Positions 19,209-28,414 of a stretch of DNA of 57,843 nucleotides are shown here, in pieces (within the stretch, counting starts at the first letter, position 1; every line of letters begins with the position of its first letter). Below the pieces are notes generated by a model, which saw only the letters and a program-made list of their open reading frames with translations, was not told where the DNA came from and did not search any database. The DNA is from Bacteroidetes bacterium HGW-Bacteroidetes-4 (GTDB lineage: Bacteria; Bacteroidota; Bacteroidia; Bacteroidales; SZUA-534), in assembly GCA_002840905.1 (NCBI GenBank), contig PHDD01000022.1:1-57843 (forward strand). Direction: 5' to 3'. A program made the position numbers and the translations under genes.

Positions 19209-19224
19209 GACATTCAAAACCTCT

Positions 19225-19257
19225 AATAAAAAAAGGGCTATACGCCCTTTTTTTATT
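19225..19257. terminator. Bidirectional terminator
   Basis: AATAAAAAAAGGGC (19225-19238) pairs perfectly with GCCCTTTTTTTATT (19244-19257) around a 5-nt loop. The A and T tracts allow termination both ways, for the esterase gene (+) and the phosphohexomutase gene (-). The right arm reaches the stop codon of the latter. Confidence 0.9.
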
Positions 19258-20599
19258 ATTCGAACCGGTGAATTATTTCCTTAATTTTTTCAATCTTTTC
19301 GTTTAATAAAGCGTCTGTTTTGGCTTCTGCCAATAAGCGCAAATAAGGTTCGGTATTACTGGGGCGAATGTTAAACCACCAGTCGGCAAATTCAACCCGA
19401 TAGCCGTCAAAATCGAACGAAGCGGTTGCTTTTTCTGTTTCCATAAAATGATTCCGTACGGCATCCATTGCCTCTTTTTTCTTTTCAATCTTGAAATTAA
19501 TTTCTCCCGAATTAGCATACTTTCGAATACCATCGATAAGTTGCGAAAGGGTTTTGCCCTTTGCTTTTTGTTTGCTTACAATTTCGAGCACAATTAGCAT
19601 AGCTAACAAACCCGAATCGGAATAATAAAAATCGCGAAAGTAGTAGTGCCCGGCCAGTTCGCCACCAAAAATGCCATCAATTTCGCGAAGTTTAAGCGCA
19701 GCAAAAGCCCGGCCAACGCGCCACATATGCATGGTTGAACCAAACGCCTGAATGTATTCGGCCACGGCTTTTGATGTGCGGATATCCTGCAAAACATTCC
19801 CTTTCAATCCTTTTTCTTCGAGGAAATAATGTGCCATTAAACCAATAATTAAATCGGGCGAAATAAATTTTCCTTTTTCATCCACAAACATAACACGGTC
19901 GGCATCACCATCAAAAATTACTCCAATGTCGCTGTTGTTTTTAAGTACGGCGGCTTTTAAATCGGCAACGTTTTCTTCAATCAGGGGGTTGGCTTCATGA
20001 TTGGGAAAGGTTCCGTCCAAATCTTCGTAAAGATAAACCGGGGAATCACCCAATAAATCTTTAATCAACAAACCCGCCATACCGTTTGAACAGTCGACAG
20101 CCAGACTCAAATTCGAAAAATCGCTCAGGTATTTCTTTTGAAAATTCAGGTAAGCGTTTTTAACTTCAACATCAATTACTTTTCCCTTCTTTTCCACAGG
20201 AACAATTGTTCTTTCCTTCATCCATTTTTCGATAGTTCCCAATCCGGTGTCGTAACCAACCGGCAAAGCTTTCTCGCGCGACACTTTTAAACCATTATAC
20301 TCTTTGGTATTGTGCGATGCAGTAATTTGTACCGAGGCAGTAAACCCATATTTTGCAGTCGACCAATAAACCATCGGCGTAGTTGCCAGTCCAATGCTAT
20401 GCACATCGGCACCGGCATCGGTAATACCATTACACAAATACTCAAAAATTTCAGGTGACGAAACCCGAACATCGCGACCAACTAAAACTTTATCGGTTTT
20501 TAACAATTCCGGAATAAAAAACCCAATTTTATAAACGTCGTCTTTATTAAAATCTTTATTATAGATTCCTCTGATATCGTAAGCATGAAACGCTCCCAT
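19256..20599 (-). CDS. Phosphomannomutase/phosphoglucomutase
   Basis: Alpha-D-phosphohexomutase that interconverts hexose 1- and 6-phosphates for sugar-nucleotide synthesis in the cytosol. It has 447 residues in four domains. The phosphoserine loop is TASHNTKEYNGLKVS, the magnesium loop is IFDGDADRVMF, the sugar-binding loop is GGELAGHYYFRD, and the C-terminal phosphate-binding loop is RPSNTEPYLRLL. The combination fits a ManB/AlgC-type enzyme acting on mannose and glucose phosphates; the preferred sugar is not certain. It is a single-gene transcript. Confidence 0.92.
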   Translation of the reverse strand: MGAFHAYDIRGIYNKDFNKDDVYKIGFFIPELLKTDKVLVGRDVRVSSPEIFEYLCNGITDAGADVHSIGLATTPMVYWSTAKYGFTASVQITASHNTKEYNGLKVSREKALPVGYDTGLGTIEKWMKERTIVPVEKKGKVIDVEVKNAYLNFQKKYLSDFSNLSLAVDCSNGMAGLLIKDLLGDSPVYLYEDLDGTFPNHEANPLIEENVADLKAAVLKNNSDIGVIFDGDADRVMFVDEKGKFISPDLIIGLMAHYFLEEKGLKGNVLQDIRTSKAVAEYIQAFGSTMHMWRVGRAFAALKLREIDGIFGGELAGHYYFRDFYYSDSGLLAMLIVLEIVSKQKAKGKTLSQLIDGIRKYANSGEINFKIEKKKEAMDAVRNHFMETEKATASFDFDGYRVEFADWWFNIRPSNTEPYLRLLAEAKTDALLNEKIEKIKEIIHRFE

Positions 20600-20698
20600 A
20601 GAACAAAATATTTAATGTTTGAATTAATCTGCGAATTTAATTCTTTTAATTTTTAATCCAAAAGTGCATTTTCCTGAAATACACCCAAAACCAAGGAA

Positions 20699-21982
20699 TT
20701 AAAATCGCCAATTCTTCCAGGCCTCATTAACCTGTGGAGAAACAACTATTTGAGGATATTGTGGTTTATCGTTTAATAAAATTGATTGAATGGAAACTTC
20801 TTTTTTTAGGAAATTTTGCATCTCACCCATGGTAACGTTTCCTTTGTTTTCTTTTAGTTTTTTTAGAAAATAATACGTGTACAATCCGTGTTTCTTTTGT
20901 GGATGAGCGTGGGCCGTTTGGTTACCCGAACTGGCAGCAAAAACAACCATGTTCCCGGTAACCGGCATTATTTTTGGCACAACCTTTACTCCCCGTGCCT
21001 GAACAATCTCTTTGTTTCGTGCTCCTCCGGAAAAGCAACAATCCAAAACGCAGGTAACTTTTTGGCTGGGATGTTCGCTCAGACTGAAATAAACATCATC
21101 AAGTTTTAACGCCAAATCAATGTCGTTTCCTGTTAAATCGATGGGCAATAAATACGATTCGCTGGTCACAGGATGTGGCAACCCGTGTCCGGCATAGTAA
21201 AAGAACAGTTCAGCTTCCGGACCATAAGCATGTGCCAGCAGATTTAATTTGTGAATGCCTTTTTTCATTTGTGCCTGGGTGGCATCGGTAATAAAAATAA
21301 TGTTCTCGTTAGGAATTCCCAGTGTTTTGTTAGCATAGGCCATAAATAAACTGGCATCGTTTACGGCAAAACTCACATCTACTTCGCTGGGCAGATTGTT
21401 GTGACGGTTTGAATAATGTTCGTTACCTATTATAAGGGCAAATTTATTGGAATAAGTCCGGTTAATTTGCGGAATATCCAAGGCGATGTCGCTTATCAAA
21501 TCAGGAAGCGGCGATTGTTCATCAGCTAAATCATCGGGTTGCTTCAATGGCGGCTTAACCTCGGGCAATGAGGGCTCCAGCGCTAAAAAATTATTTCGGG
21601 GATATTTTAGGTGTGCCCCCACCATTAAATCGACAAGAAATGGAACTCCACCAAAAAAAATGCTGGGAACAGAAACCACATTAAAGGAAGAGCCAACAAT
21701 CAGTTTTGAATCGTTGAATCCTTCTTTTTTTACCGTTAATTCAACTTTATTTTCCTGTCGAAATTTTAACGGGCGTTTTTGCCGGCGTTTTACCTTTACC
21801 TTACAGGGCGTTTGTTTATATGTGTTTTGTCCGTTAATAAATACCTGTGCTCCTTTTGGTTCGCTTTTTACCCGAATGTTTTGTTGTGAGCCTGATATTA
21901 TGGCAGCACACGAAGAAAAACTCAAGGCTATTGCCCATAGTAAAATGTGCCGTAATATATTGGACTTCTTGAAAAAAGACAT
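20699..21982 (-). CDS. Caspase-family (C14) lipoprotein with N-terminal PEGA domain
   Basis: Predicted envelope lipoprotein of 427 residues with lipobox SFSSC (Cys25). A PEGA domain follows (about 35-95, EPKGAQVFINGQNTYKQTPC), then a linker, then a caspase p20-like domain from about 178. The catalytic dyad is His266 in YYAGHGLP and Cys316 in LDCCFSGG, both present, so the peptidase is probably active. Substrate-pocket acidic residues are visible (VNDASLFMAY, LPIDLTGNDID). The cleavage target and partner are unknown; no regulator or pore gene is beside it. It stands alone between pgm-like and glpD-like genes on the same strand. Confidence 0.85.
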   Translation of the reverse strand: MSFFKKSNILRHILLWAIALSFSSCAAIISGSQQNIRVKSEPKGAQVFINGQNTYKQTPCKVKVKRRQKRPLKFRQENKVELTVKKEGFNDSKLIVGSSFNVVSVPSIFFGGVPFLVDLMVGAHLKYPRNNFLALEPSLPEVKPPLKQPDDLADEQSPLPDLISDIALDIPQINRTYSNKFALIIGNEHYSNRHNNLPSEVDVSFAVNDASLFMAYANKTLGIPNENIIFITDATQAQMKKGIHKLNLLAHAYGPEAELFFYYAGHGLPHPVTSESYLLPIDLTGNDIDLALKLDDVYFSLSEHPSQKVTCVLDCCFSGGARNKEIVQARGVKVVPKIMPVTGNMVVFAASSGNQTAHAHPQKKHGLYTYYFLKKLKENKGNVTMGEMQNFLKKEVSIQSILLNDKPQYPQIVVSPQVNEAWKNWRF

Positions 21983-22053
21983 TTTGTTTAATGATTTGCT
22001 GTATAATTTGTTTGCGTTCAGTTAGATAACAATGTGTCATATTTGGTTGCGTG

Positions 22054-22061
22054 CAAAAATA
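22054..22061 (-). promoter_or_regulatory. Possible -7 box of the caspase gene
   Basis: On the - strand this reads TATTTTTG, a perfect TAnnTTTG, about 72 nt before the ATG and just after the upstream gene ends. No TTG at the expected distance was found. Confidence 0.35.
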
Positions 22062-22083
22062 ATCAAAAATTTAATTTCTTTTT

Positions 22084-23736
22084 CTAAAGCCTGTAACAAT
22101 CCCATTGTTTGCGGAACAAATCAATTTCGTTCTGTTTGGTGATTTCATCCCAGCTTAACAAACCGGCCATTATATCGGCAACTTTAATTAACTGTTTTTC
22201 TACCCATTCGGGCTGAAAAAGAACTTTTTCGGTTCGGTAAATTAAAAAATCAGCAAGTCGGGCAACGCGTTCAAAATTTACAGCATACCACAATTCTGCT
22301 TTTAACCAGCAAACTGTTGTGTCGGAGCAAGTCGGGCGAAGTTCATAGGCTTTTTCAGTAATTTTATCGACATTGGTTCCATAACGATAAAACAACTCTT
22401 TAAAATCGGGAACAGAAATGCCTGTTTGTTTGGCTTCGTCGTACCTGGCATCGGCAATTTCGATTAGTTTTTCAACAGTTGGCGGATTTTCCCAATCGCT
22501 TCCCGAAGCCCTGATGTTCTGAGTTTGACATTTTACAACCGGTTTGTTTAGCTTGCGCAGAACCTTATCGACTAATGTTTTTGCCATTAAACGAAACCCG
22601 GTAAGTTTTCCTCCTGTAATGGAAATTAAGCCCGATTCTGAAACAAACAGCTCCTCTTTCCGGCTAATTTCGCCCGGCGACTTTCCGGGATCCTGAATCA
22701 GGGGGCGAATTCCGGCCCAACATGAAATAATATCGTTTTTTTTTAAATTCAACCCGGTAAATTTACTATTGGTTGCTTTTAACAAATATGCCATGTCGTT
22801 GTCAGTAACAAGCGGTTTACGCAAATCACCCTGATACGGAGTATCGGTAGTTCCCAGGTAAACCTGATTGTTTCGGGGAATGGCAAAAATCATACGCTTG
22901 TCGTGGGTGTCAAAATAAAACGCTTCCAGAAGCGGGAATCGCTCTTTGGGAAAAACCAGGTGCACTCCTTTAGTCGGATAAAGCGATTTGGGCATTGGTT
23001 TATCGAGCTGATTCATAAACTGCTCGCACCAGGGGCCTGTTGCATTAACCAAAACCGCTCCGCTAACAGAAAACATTCGTCCGCTTAACGCATCCCGGAA
23101 TTTTGCCCCGCATAATTGTTGATTGGTTTCCAAAAGCTGTTTTACCTCACAATAATTCAACGCATAAGCTCCAAGTTCCGCCGCTTTTTTCACGGTTTCT
23201 ATTACCAGTCGGCCGTCGTTGGTCCTGTATTCGTAATATCGGTAAGCTCCTTTCAATCCTTTACTTTCGATAAACGGATACTTTTTTAAAAGCCGGTCCT
23301 TTTTAACCCAATGTGCTTTATACTCTTTTTTAACGCCGGCTAAAAAATCATAAATGAGCAAACCAATATATGAAAGTACACGATTTAATTGTCCTCCTTT
23401 AAATATAGGCAGATAAACCGGTGTAGGCAGCACAAGGTGAGTCGCGTTGTCGTGAAGAATTTTCCGTTCTTTTCCCAGTTGAGCAACAAATTTTAATTGC
23501 AGCTTTTCGAGATAACGTAATCCCCCATGTACAAGTTTTGTAGAACGGCTGCTGGTTCCCGACGCAAAATCGTTTTGTTCAATCAAAGCAACCGAAAGGC
23601 CGCGTGAAATTGCATCGAGAGCAATTCCGGCTCCGGTAATTCCACCACCAAAAATGATTAAATCGAAATTTTTTTTCTCCATTTCACCAATTAAGGCATC
23701 TCTTTTGCACGAACTGAAGTTTTCAGAATTGTTCAT
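22084..23736 (-). CDS. glpD: Glycerol-3-phosphate dehydrogenase, FAD-dependent
   Basis: Oxidises glycerol 3-phosphate to dihydroxyacetone phosphate and passes electrons to the quinone pool at the inner membrane. It has 550 residues. The FAD-binding fold lies near residue 25 (FGGGITGAGIALDAISRG), and the signature FASGTSSRSTKLVHGGLRYLE follows closely. Further family stretches are NATGPWCEQFM and the GGKLTGFRLMAKTLVD box. The C-terminal DAO_C-like domain runs from about 400. No glycerol kinase or facilitator gene is adjacent. The start fits the family and the divergent gene begins 94 bp away. Confidence 0.93.
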   Translation of the reverse strand: MNNSENFSSCKRDALIGEMEKKNFDLIIFGGGITGAGIALDAISRGLSVALIEQNDFASGTSSRSTKLVHGGLRYLEKLQLKFVAQLGKERKILHDNATHLVLPTPVYLPIFKGGQLNRVLSYIGLLIYDFLAGVKKEYKAHWVKKDRLLKKYPFIESKGLKGAYRYYEYRTNDGRLVIETVKKAAELGAYALNYCEVKQLLETNQQLCGAKFRDALSGRMFSVSGAVLVNATGPWCEQFMNQLDKPMPKSLYPTKGVHLVFPKERFPLLEAFYFDTHDKRMIFAIPRNNQVYLGTTDTPYQGDLRKPLVTDNDMAYLLKATNSKFTGLNLKKNDIISCWAGIRPLIQDPGKSPGEISRKEELFVSESGLISITGGKLTGFRLMAKTLVDKVLRKLNKPVVKCQTQNIRASGSDWENPPTVEKLIEIADARYDEAKQTGISVPDFKELFYRYGTNVDKITEKAYELRPTCSDTTVCWLKAELWYAVNFERVARLADFLIYRTEKVLFQPEWVEKQLIKVADIMAGLLSWDEITKQNEIDLFRKQWDCYRL

Positions 23737-23745
23737 AAATCTTTG

Positions 23746-23753
23746 TATGTTTG
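23746..23753 (+). promoter_or_regulatory. Possible -7 box of the Ig-like lipoprotein gene
   Basis: TATGTTTG matches TAnnTTTG and lies 78 nt before the ATG at 23831. A TTG at 23729 is only 14 nt upstream, shorter than usual, so support is partial. Confidence 0.35.
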
Positions 23754-23830
23754 CATTTGGTAAAATACGGCTTTTTTATGACTCTGTTTATGATTTTACC
23801 CGTAAAGAATCGATTAGAAATATTGAATAC

Positions 23831-25780
23831 ATGAAGCACGTTTCCTTTTTCTGTTGTGCGGCCATTGCGCTGTTATCTATTTTTGTTTTTTTTGCTTCTT
23901 GCGCAAGAATGTCGGCGCCTGCCGGAGGCCCAAAAGACGAAGCTCCGCCAGTTCCTTTAAAAAGCAAACCCCTAAACTATTCAACCAATTTTTCTGCCGA
24001 TAAAATTCTGGTGCAGTTCGATGAGTTTATCGTGTTAAAAAACGTCAATCAGGAATTATTGGTATCACCACCTCTGCCTAAAAAACCCGATATAAAACTA
24101 CGTGGAAAAAACCTGCTTATTCGCATTAATAATCAACTGAAAGACAGTACCACTTATAATTTCAATTTTTACAATGCCCTTGCCGATTTAAACGAAAACA
24201 ACCCCTTAAGCAATTTTCAGTTTGAGTTTTCAACCGGACCTGAGTTTGATTCGCTTTATGTGGGTGGCGTTTTGTCGAATGCCTTTGATTACAAAACCGA
24301 ACCGTCTCTTTTTGTGATGATGTACGAGCAATTCAACGATTCGATACCACGAACCCAAATACCCGATTATGTGGCCAAAACCGATGCGGAAGGCCATTTT
24401 TTTATTACCAACTTAAAGAACAAACCCTATTACATTTTCGGACTTCGCGACATGAATAATAACATGAAGTTTGATTTGCCCAACGAAGGAATCGCCTTTT
24501 TGGATTCTGCTTTTTCGCCTGGTTTCAAAGAGATTACGGTTATTGATACCTTGAAGTTACTTGATTTTATCTCACCCGATTTGCAGGACACGGTTTACCG
24601 CGACTCCGTTGTGCAATATCAGGAACTTGTTACTACCATTGGCGACATCCGTCTGTTTATGTTTATTGAAGATTACGCCACACAGTATTTCAGGCAAGTA
24701 TATCGCCCTGAAAGAGAGCAGCTAATTTTTGCTTTTAACCTTCCGGTAGATGAAAATTTTAAACTCACACCTCTCGAAAACGTTTCGAATAAGGATTGGT
24801 TTGTAAAAGAACCGTTACTCAAAAACGATTCGCTGATATTTTGGATAAAAGATTCGGCCCTTTTTAATTCCGACAGCCTATTCTTTAGTTTGAGTTATAC
24901 CATGAAGGATTCAAACCAACTTGATTTTGTAAGAACCGATACGATTTTAGCCTTTTTTCAACCCAAGGAAGAGGCCTCAAAAAGCAAAGCCGAACAAAAA
25001 AAAGGTGGACGTTTTAATTTGAATGTTTTTGCAAACAAAGAAGAAGAGACCGAGGTTGACTCAACTCCTCCACCATCGGAGCTCACTTTTATTAGTAATG
25101 CAAAAGGACAATTCGACCTGAACAAACCCGTGGAATTATTAGCCCGCTACCCCATTGCTAATGTTCAAAAAGAACACATTGTGTTCAATAAAATTGTTGA
25201 CGACAGCCTACGCAGCGCGGTTAAGTTTGAAATTAAAAACCCTGAATTTAAACTCCGAAACTATTTGCTTCATTTTAAGGTTGAAGAAGATGAAAAATAC
25301 GAACTCATAGTTAACAAAGGAGCTTTTACCGATATCTATAATAACACCAACGATTCAATAAAATATACTTTTACCACACGAGGAACAGAATATTACAGCA
25401 ACATTCAGATGCATATAATGGGTGTGGTTGAACCTTCGCTAATTCAGCTAATGGATGAAAAAGAACTCGTACTTGAAGAACGTAAAATATGGAGCGATAC
25501 TACCTTAACCTACGATTTTCTGCAACCTAAAAAATACATCTTTAAATTATTTTTCGATTTAAACCAAAACGATAAGTGGGATACCGGAAACCTAAAAGAA
25601 ATGCGCCAACCGGAACCGGTTTTTTATTTTCCTCAGGAAGTTGAAACCAAAGGCAATTGGGATATGGAATACGAATGGGAATTATTTCCGGTAGGTCCAC
25701 CAAAATTAAAAAAGGATAAAAAAACAAGCCAGGGAGCAGCAAGCCAGCCTAAATTTGGCACCTCTTCGGGCAGACAATAA
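23831..25780 (+). CDS. Ig-like (SbsA-type) domain lipoprotein
   Basis: Exported lipoprotein of about 649 residues. ATG 23831 gives a good signal peptide ending in VFFASC. The mature part begins with ARMSAPAGGPKDEAPP, then a bacterial Ig-like domain (about 30-130: LVQFDEFIVLKNVNQELLVS) and several further beta-rich domains. A DMNNNMKFDLPNEG loop near residue 215 resembles a calcium-type loop. This architecture is widespread and conserved in Bacteroidota, but its function is not established. Upstream in-frame sequence overlaps the divergent glpD and is not coding. It is probably co-transcribed with the next gene. Confidence 0.8.
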   Translation: MKHVSFFCCAAIALLSIFVFFASCARMSAPAGGPKDEAPPVPLKSKPLNYSTNFSADKILVQFDEFIVLKNVNQELLVSPPLPKKPDIKLRGKNLLIRINNQLKDSTTYNFNFYNALADLNENNPLSNFQFEFSTGPEFDSLYVGGVLSNAFDYKTEPSLFVMMYEQFNDSIPRTQIPDYVAKTDAEGHFFITNLKNKPYYIFGLRDMNNNMKFDLPNEGIAFLDSAFSPGFKEITVIDTLKLLDFISPDLQDTVYRDSVVQYQELVTTIGDIRLFMFIEDYATQYFRQVYRPEREQLIFAFNLPVDENFKLTPLENVSNKDWFVKEPLLKNDSLIFWIKDSALFNSDSLFFSLSYTMKDSNQLDFVRTDTILAFFQPKEEASKSKAEQKKGGRFNLNVFANKEEETEVDSTPPPSELTFISNAKGQFDLNKPVELLARYPIANVQKEHIVFNKIVDDSLRSAVKFEIKNPEFKLRNYLLHFKVEEDEKYELIVNKGAFTDIYNNTNDSIKYTFTTRGTEYYSNIQMHIMGVVEPSLIQLMDEKELVLEERKIWSDTTLTYDFLQPKKYIFKLFFDLNQNDKWDTGNLKEMRQPEPVFYFPQEVETKGNWDMEYEWELFPVGPPKLKKDKKTSQGAASQPKFGTSSGRQ

Positions 25781-25787
25781 GCATATT

Positions 25788-26096
25788 ATGGCTGTATTAA
25801 TGGAATTTGCAATCTTTCCTACCGACCGGGGAATTAGTGTCAGCCAGCAGGTGACACAAGTAATTGCAATGATAAAAGAAAGCGGTTATCCGTTTCAACT
25901 CACCGCCATGGGAACGCTTATAGAAACGTCAACGGTTGGTGAAGCACTAGAGATTGTTGAAAAGGCTGCTACACTTTTGCAGGAAGAAAGTAAACGTATT
26001 TATTCCACAATAAAGCTTGACATTAAAAAAGAGGCTTCGAACTTAATGGAAACTAAAGTTCAATCGGTGATGAATAAGCTGAATAAAGATAAATAA
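25788..26096 (+). CDS. MTH1187/YqgV-family thiamine-binding protein
   Basis: Small cytosolic protein of 102 residues with a ferredoxin-like fold. Family features are the start MAVLMEFAIFPTDRGISVSQ and the stretch YPFQLTAMGTLIETSTVGEA. Members bind thiamine or related ligands in structures, but their cellular role is poorly defined. The ATG lies 7 bp after the Ig-like lipoprotein stop, so it is in the same operon. Its stop codon directly abuts the stop codon of the converging cyclophilin gene, leaving no room for a terminator. Confidence 0.88.
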   Translation: MAVLMEFAIFPTDRGISVSQQVTQVIAMIKESGYPFQLTAMGTLIETSTVGEALEIVEKAATLLQEESKRIYSTIKLDIKKEASNLMETKVQSVMNKLNKDK

Positions 26097-26951
26097 CTAT
26101 TTTATTACTTCCATTTTCATAAACACATCATCTAGCGGGCGGTTTTGTGGATTGGTTTTAACCTGTGCAATACTGTCAATTACATGCAGCCCCTCAACCA
26201 CCTGGCCAAACACGGTATAGTTCTGATCCAAATGGGGTGTTCCTCCCTGCTTTCCGTAAGTTTCAATTTGATCTGTTGTGTATCGGAATAAATCGAGTTT
26301 TTGATACTCGGGTTCCAGCAATAGTGCAATGTTGTTAAATTCCTGATTCACCGCAACCATGTTTTGAGCACGCCCCAGGGAATCAATCCGTTGTTTTAGC
26401 GCAGTATTTTCGGGTTTTTCAATGTAATCAAACACCAATTTTTTTCGTTTGGGAAAATTTACTTTTTCTTCCATCTGTTTAAGTATTTCAGGAGTAAACA
26501 ATTTACCCTGAACAATATAAAACTGACTTCCCGACGACTTCTTCTCGGGATTCACCTGATCGGGTTCACGGGCTGCCGCCAAAGCCCCTTTTTTATGGAA
26601 TAATTCGGGGTGAAACTCTGCCTCTAACTGATAACCCGGTCCTCCGTTTCCGAGCGGAACGTTTGCCGGTGCGTTTTTCGATTCGGGATCTCCTCCCTGA
26701 ATCATAAAAGCATTTATCACCCGGTGGAATAACAAACTGTCGTAGAATCCCTGCTCCACCAATTTAATAAAGTTGTCGCGATGCTGCGGCGTTTCGTTAT
26801 ATAACTCCACTTTCATGTCACCAAACGAGGTCTGTATTAAAACCATCTTCCGGGTTTCATCCGTGTTTTTTGGTTTTTCCTGAGGTGCTTTATTACTGCA
26901 CGATATCAACATAAACAGGGTTACCAGAGTTAGTGTCAGAATTTCTTTCAT
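26097..26951 (-). CDS. Cyclophilin-type peptidyl-prolyl isomerase lipoprotein
   Basis: Envelope-located prolyl isomerase of 284 residues, probably for folding exported proteins. The lipobox is FMLISC (about Cys18). The cyclophilin core shows GDMKVELYNETPQHRDNFIK, FYDSLLFHRVINAFMIQGGD, GSQFYIVQG and YTVFGQVVEGLHVIDSI. An insertion of about 65 residues between FYIVQG and the last strands is helical, as in other Bacteroidota members. A consensus promoter precedes it. Confidence 0.92.
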   Translation of the reverse strand: MKEILTLTLVTLFMLISCSNKAPQEKPKNTDETRKMVLIQTSFGDMKVELYNETPQHRDNFIKLVEQGFYDSLLFHRVINAFMIQGGDPESKNAPANVPLGNGGPGYQLEAEFHPELFHKKGALAAAREPDQVNPEKKSSGSQFYIVQGKLFTPEILKQMEEKVNFPKRKKLVFDYIEKPENTALKQRIDSLGRAQNMVAVNQEFNNIALLLEPEYQKLDLFRYTTDQIETYGKQGGTPHLDQNYTVFGQVVEGLHVIDSIAQVKTNPQNRPLDDVFMKMEVIK

Positions 26952-26978
26952 CGGTTTTAAAAAATAAGTTTTGAATTA

Positions 26979-27008
26979 CAAATATATTTATAGCAGGAAT
27001 AAAAACAA
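26979..27008 (-). promoter_or_regulatory. Promoter of the cyclophilin lipoprotein gene
   Basis: On the - strand this is TTG (27006-27008), a 19-nt spacer and TATATTTG (26979-26986). It is an exact consensus match with a predicted leader of about 22 nt. Confidence 0.75.
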
Positions 27009-27134
27009 TATCAGCACAAAATTCTTAAAAACTCTAAGTTTTGCACTTTGATTTGTAACAATTTTGTAATTAATCTAATATTTGCTTTCTTTATAAAGCG
27101 TAATTTTACCGTCATAAAACCAACTTTCATCTTT

Positions 27135-27142
27135 TAATTTTG
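27135..27142 (+). promoter_or_regulatory. Possible -7 box of the VTC operon
   Basis: TAATTTTG matches TAnnTTTG, 107 nt upstream of the first gene of the operon at 27249. No clear TTG partner was seen. Nothing else was recognised in the 297-base gap 26952-27248 except the cyclophilin promoter on the other strand. Confidence 0.35.
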
Positions 27143-27248
27143 CGTTCTTTGCGGCTTGAATCCGTCGGTTTTAAATCACAAAAAAACGGGTTTACTATTT
27201 GCCCTTTTAAAACACATACCAAAATAATAATTATAATTCATTATCAGA

Positions 27249-27650
27249 ATGAAAAATAAACTTCCTTTATTACTTATCGCTGTGCTTTTTGGAGTTTTGC
27301 CCTCTTGCGAAAAACCCGAAGGAACTGGTGGCACCTCGTCGATTGTGGGACGGGTGTGGGTTCGCGATTACAATGCCGACTTTAGCCGTGTGGTGTCAGA
27401 ATATTGGGGCGAAGAAGAAGATGTTTATATTATTTATGGTAACGACTCTATTCACAGCGACGACGCTAAAACCAGCTATAATGGTTATTATCGGTTCAAT
27501 TACCTGCAAAACGGCGAGTATACTCTCTTTGTTTATTCAAAAGACAGTACTTTTCAATCGCCTTCGGCACGGGTTACGGTAAAGCAAACCATAAACATAA
27601 CCAAGCAGGGAAAAGAATACCTAGTTCCCATTATCACTATACTTGACTAA
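27249..27650 (+). CDS. Small lipoprotein with carboxypeptidase-regulatory-like (beta-sandwich) fold
   Basis: Exported lipoprotein of 133 residues with lipobox GVLPSC (Cys20). The mature part looks like one prealbumin/Cna-B-like beta sandwich: it starts SSIVGRVWVRDYN and has the YNGYYRFNYLQNGEYTLFVYSKDS signature of such domains. It is the first gene of a tight operon with a VTC-domain protein, a DUF4956 membrane protein and a DUF2490 barrel; the next gene starts 2 bp after its stop. It may be an adaptor at the outer membrane (inference). Confidence 0.75.
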   Translation: MKNKLPLLLIAVLFGVLPSCEKPEGTGGTSSIVGRVWVRDYNADFSRVVSEYWGEEEDVYIIYGNDSIHSDDAKTSYNGYYRFNYLQNGEYTLFVYSKDSTFQSPSARVTVKQTINITKQGKEYLVPIITILD

Positions 27651-27652
27651 AA

Positions 27653-28414
27653 ATGTGGGAGAAAAAAATAAATAGCGAACTGCAGGCTTTCAAAACAATT
27701 AATCTGGATGAATTAAACGAATTGCGTTTAATGAACCGTGTCGATCGCAAATTTGTTTTTCCTCTTAATAAACTTCCTGAACTGCTTGGTCGGGTTTCAA
27801 CAAATTATCAGGTGTTGGAAATTAAAGGCGAGCGTTGTTTGTTGTATCAAACCGAATACCTCGATTCTCCGGAACTCGATTTTTATCACAATCACCAAAA
27901 TCAACGTTTAAACCGTTTCAAAGTCAGGTTTCGCACGTACACCATTTCAAATAATACTTTTTTTGAAATAAAACGGAAAACCAATAAGGGTAAAACCATA
28001 AAAAAACGCATTGAAATTCTGGAAGAAGAAAAACCTGAAATCGACTATTCCTTCTTAAACAGTGTTGTTCCATTGGACAATCAATACCTAAGGCCGAGCT
28101 TAAGCAACCGGTTTAAACGAATTACACTGGCATCGTTTAAAAGCAATGAGCGTATTACGCTCGATTTTGATCTGGAAATAAAAGACCAGAATGCCCAAAA
28201 AGCATTACCTTTTTTGGCTATTGCTGAATTAAAACGCGAAAAAGCAGCAAACAATTCTCCATGTGCCTTGGCACTAAAAGCCATGAACATTTATCCCCGG
28301 GGGTTTAGCAAATATTGTATGGGAAAAGCCTTATTAAATCCCTGTTTAAAACAAAATGCCTTTAAGCCGAATTTGTTGTATTTAAAAAAGATAAAAAATG
28401 AATTTACTGATTAG
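27653..28414 (+). CDS. VTC-domain (polyphosphate polymerase-like) protein
   Basis: Cytosolic protein of 253 residues with a VTC/triphosphate-tunnel-like domain, the fold that makes polyphosphate in the yeast VTC complex. Tunnel residues are recognisable: RLMNRVDRKFVFP near residue 25, YQTEYLDSPE, NRFKVRFRTY, FEIKRKTNKGKTIKKRIE and the late acidic-basic AIAELKREK. No signal peptide or SPX domain is present. Bacterial members usually sit beside DUF4956 proteins, as here, where the reading frames overlap by 17 nt. Polymerase activity in bacteria is not established, so the enzymatic role is inference. Confidence 0.85.
   Translation: MWEKKINSELQAFKTINLDELNELRLMNRVDRKFVFPLNKLPELLGRVSTNYQVLEIKGERCLLYQTEYLDSPELDFYHNHQNQRLNRFKVRFRTYTISNNTFFEIKRKTNKGKTIKKRIEILEEEKPEIDYSFLNSVVPLDNQYLRPSLSNRFKRITLASFKSNERITLDFDLEIKDQNAQKALPFLAIAELKREKAANNSPCALALKAMNIYPRGFSKYCMGKALLNPCLKQNAFKPNLLYLKKIKNEFTD

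Noticed and set aside
23654-23830. Upstream extension of the Ig-like lipoprotein frame by 59 codons
   Set aside because: It overlaps the divergent glpD start, and a proper signal peptide begins at ATG 23831.
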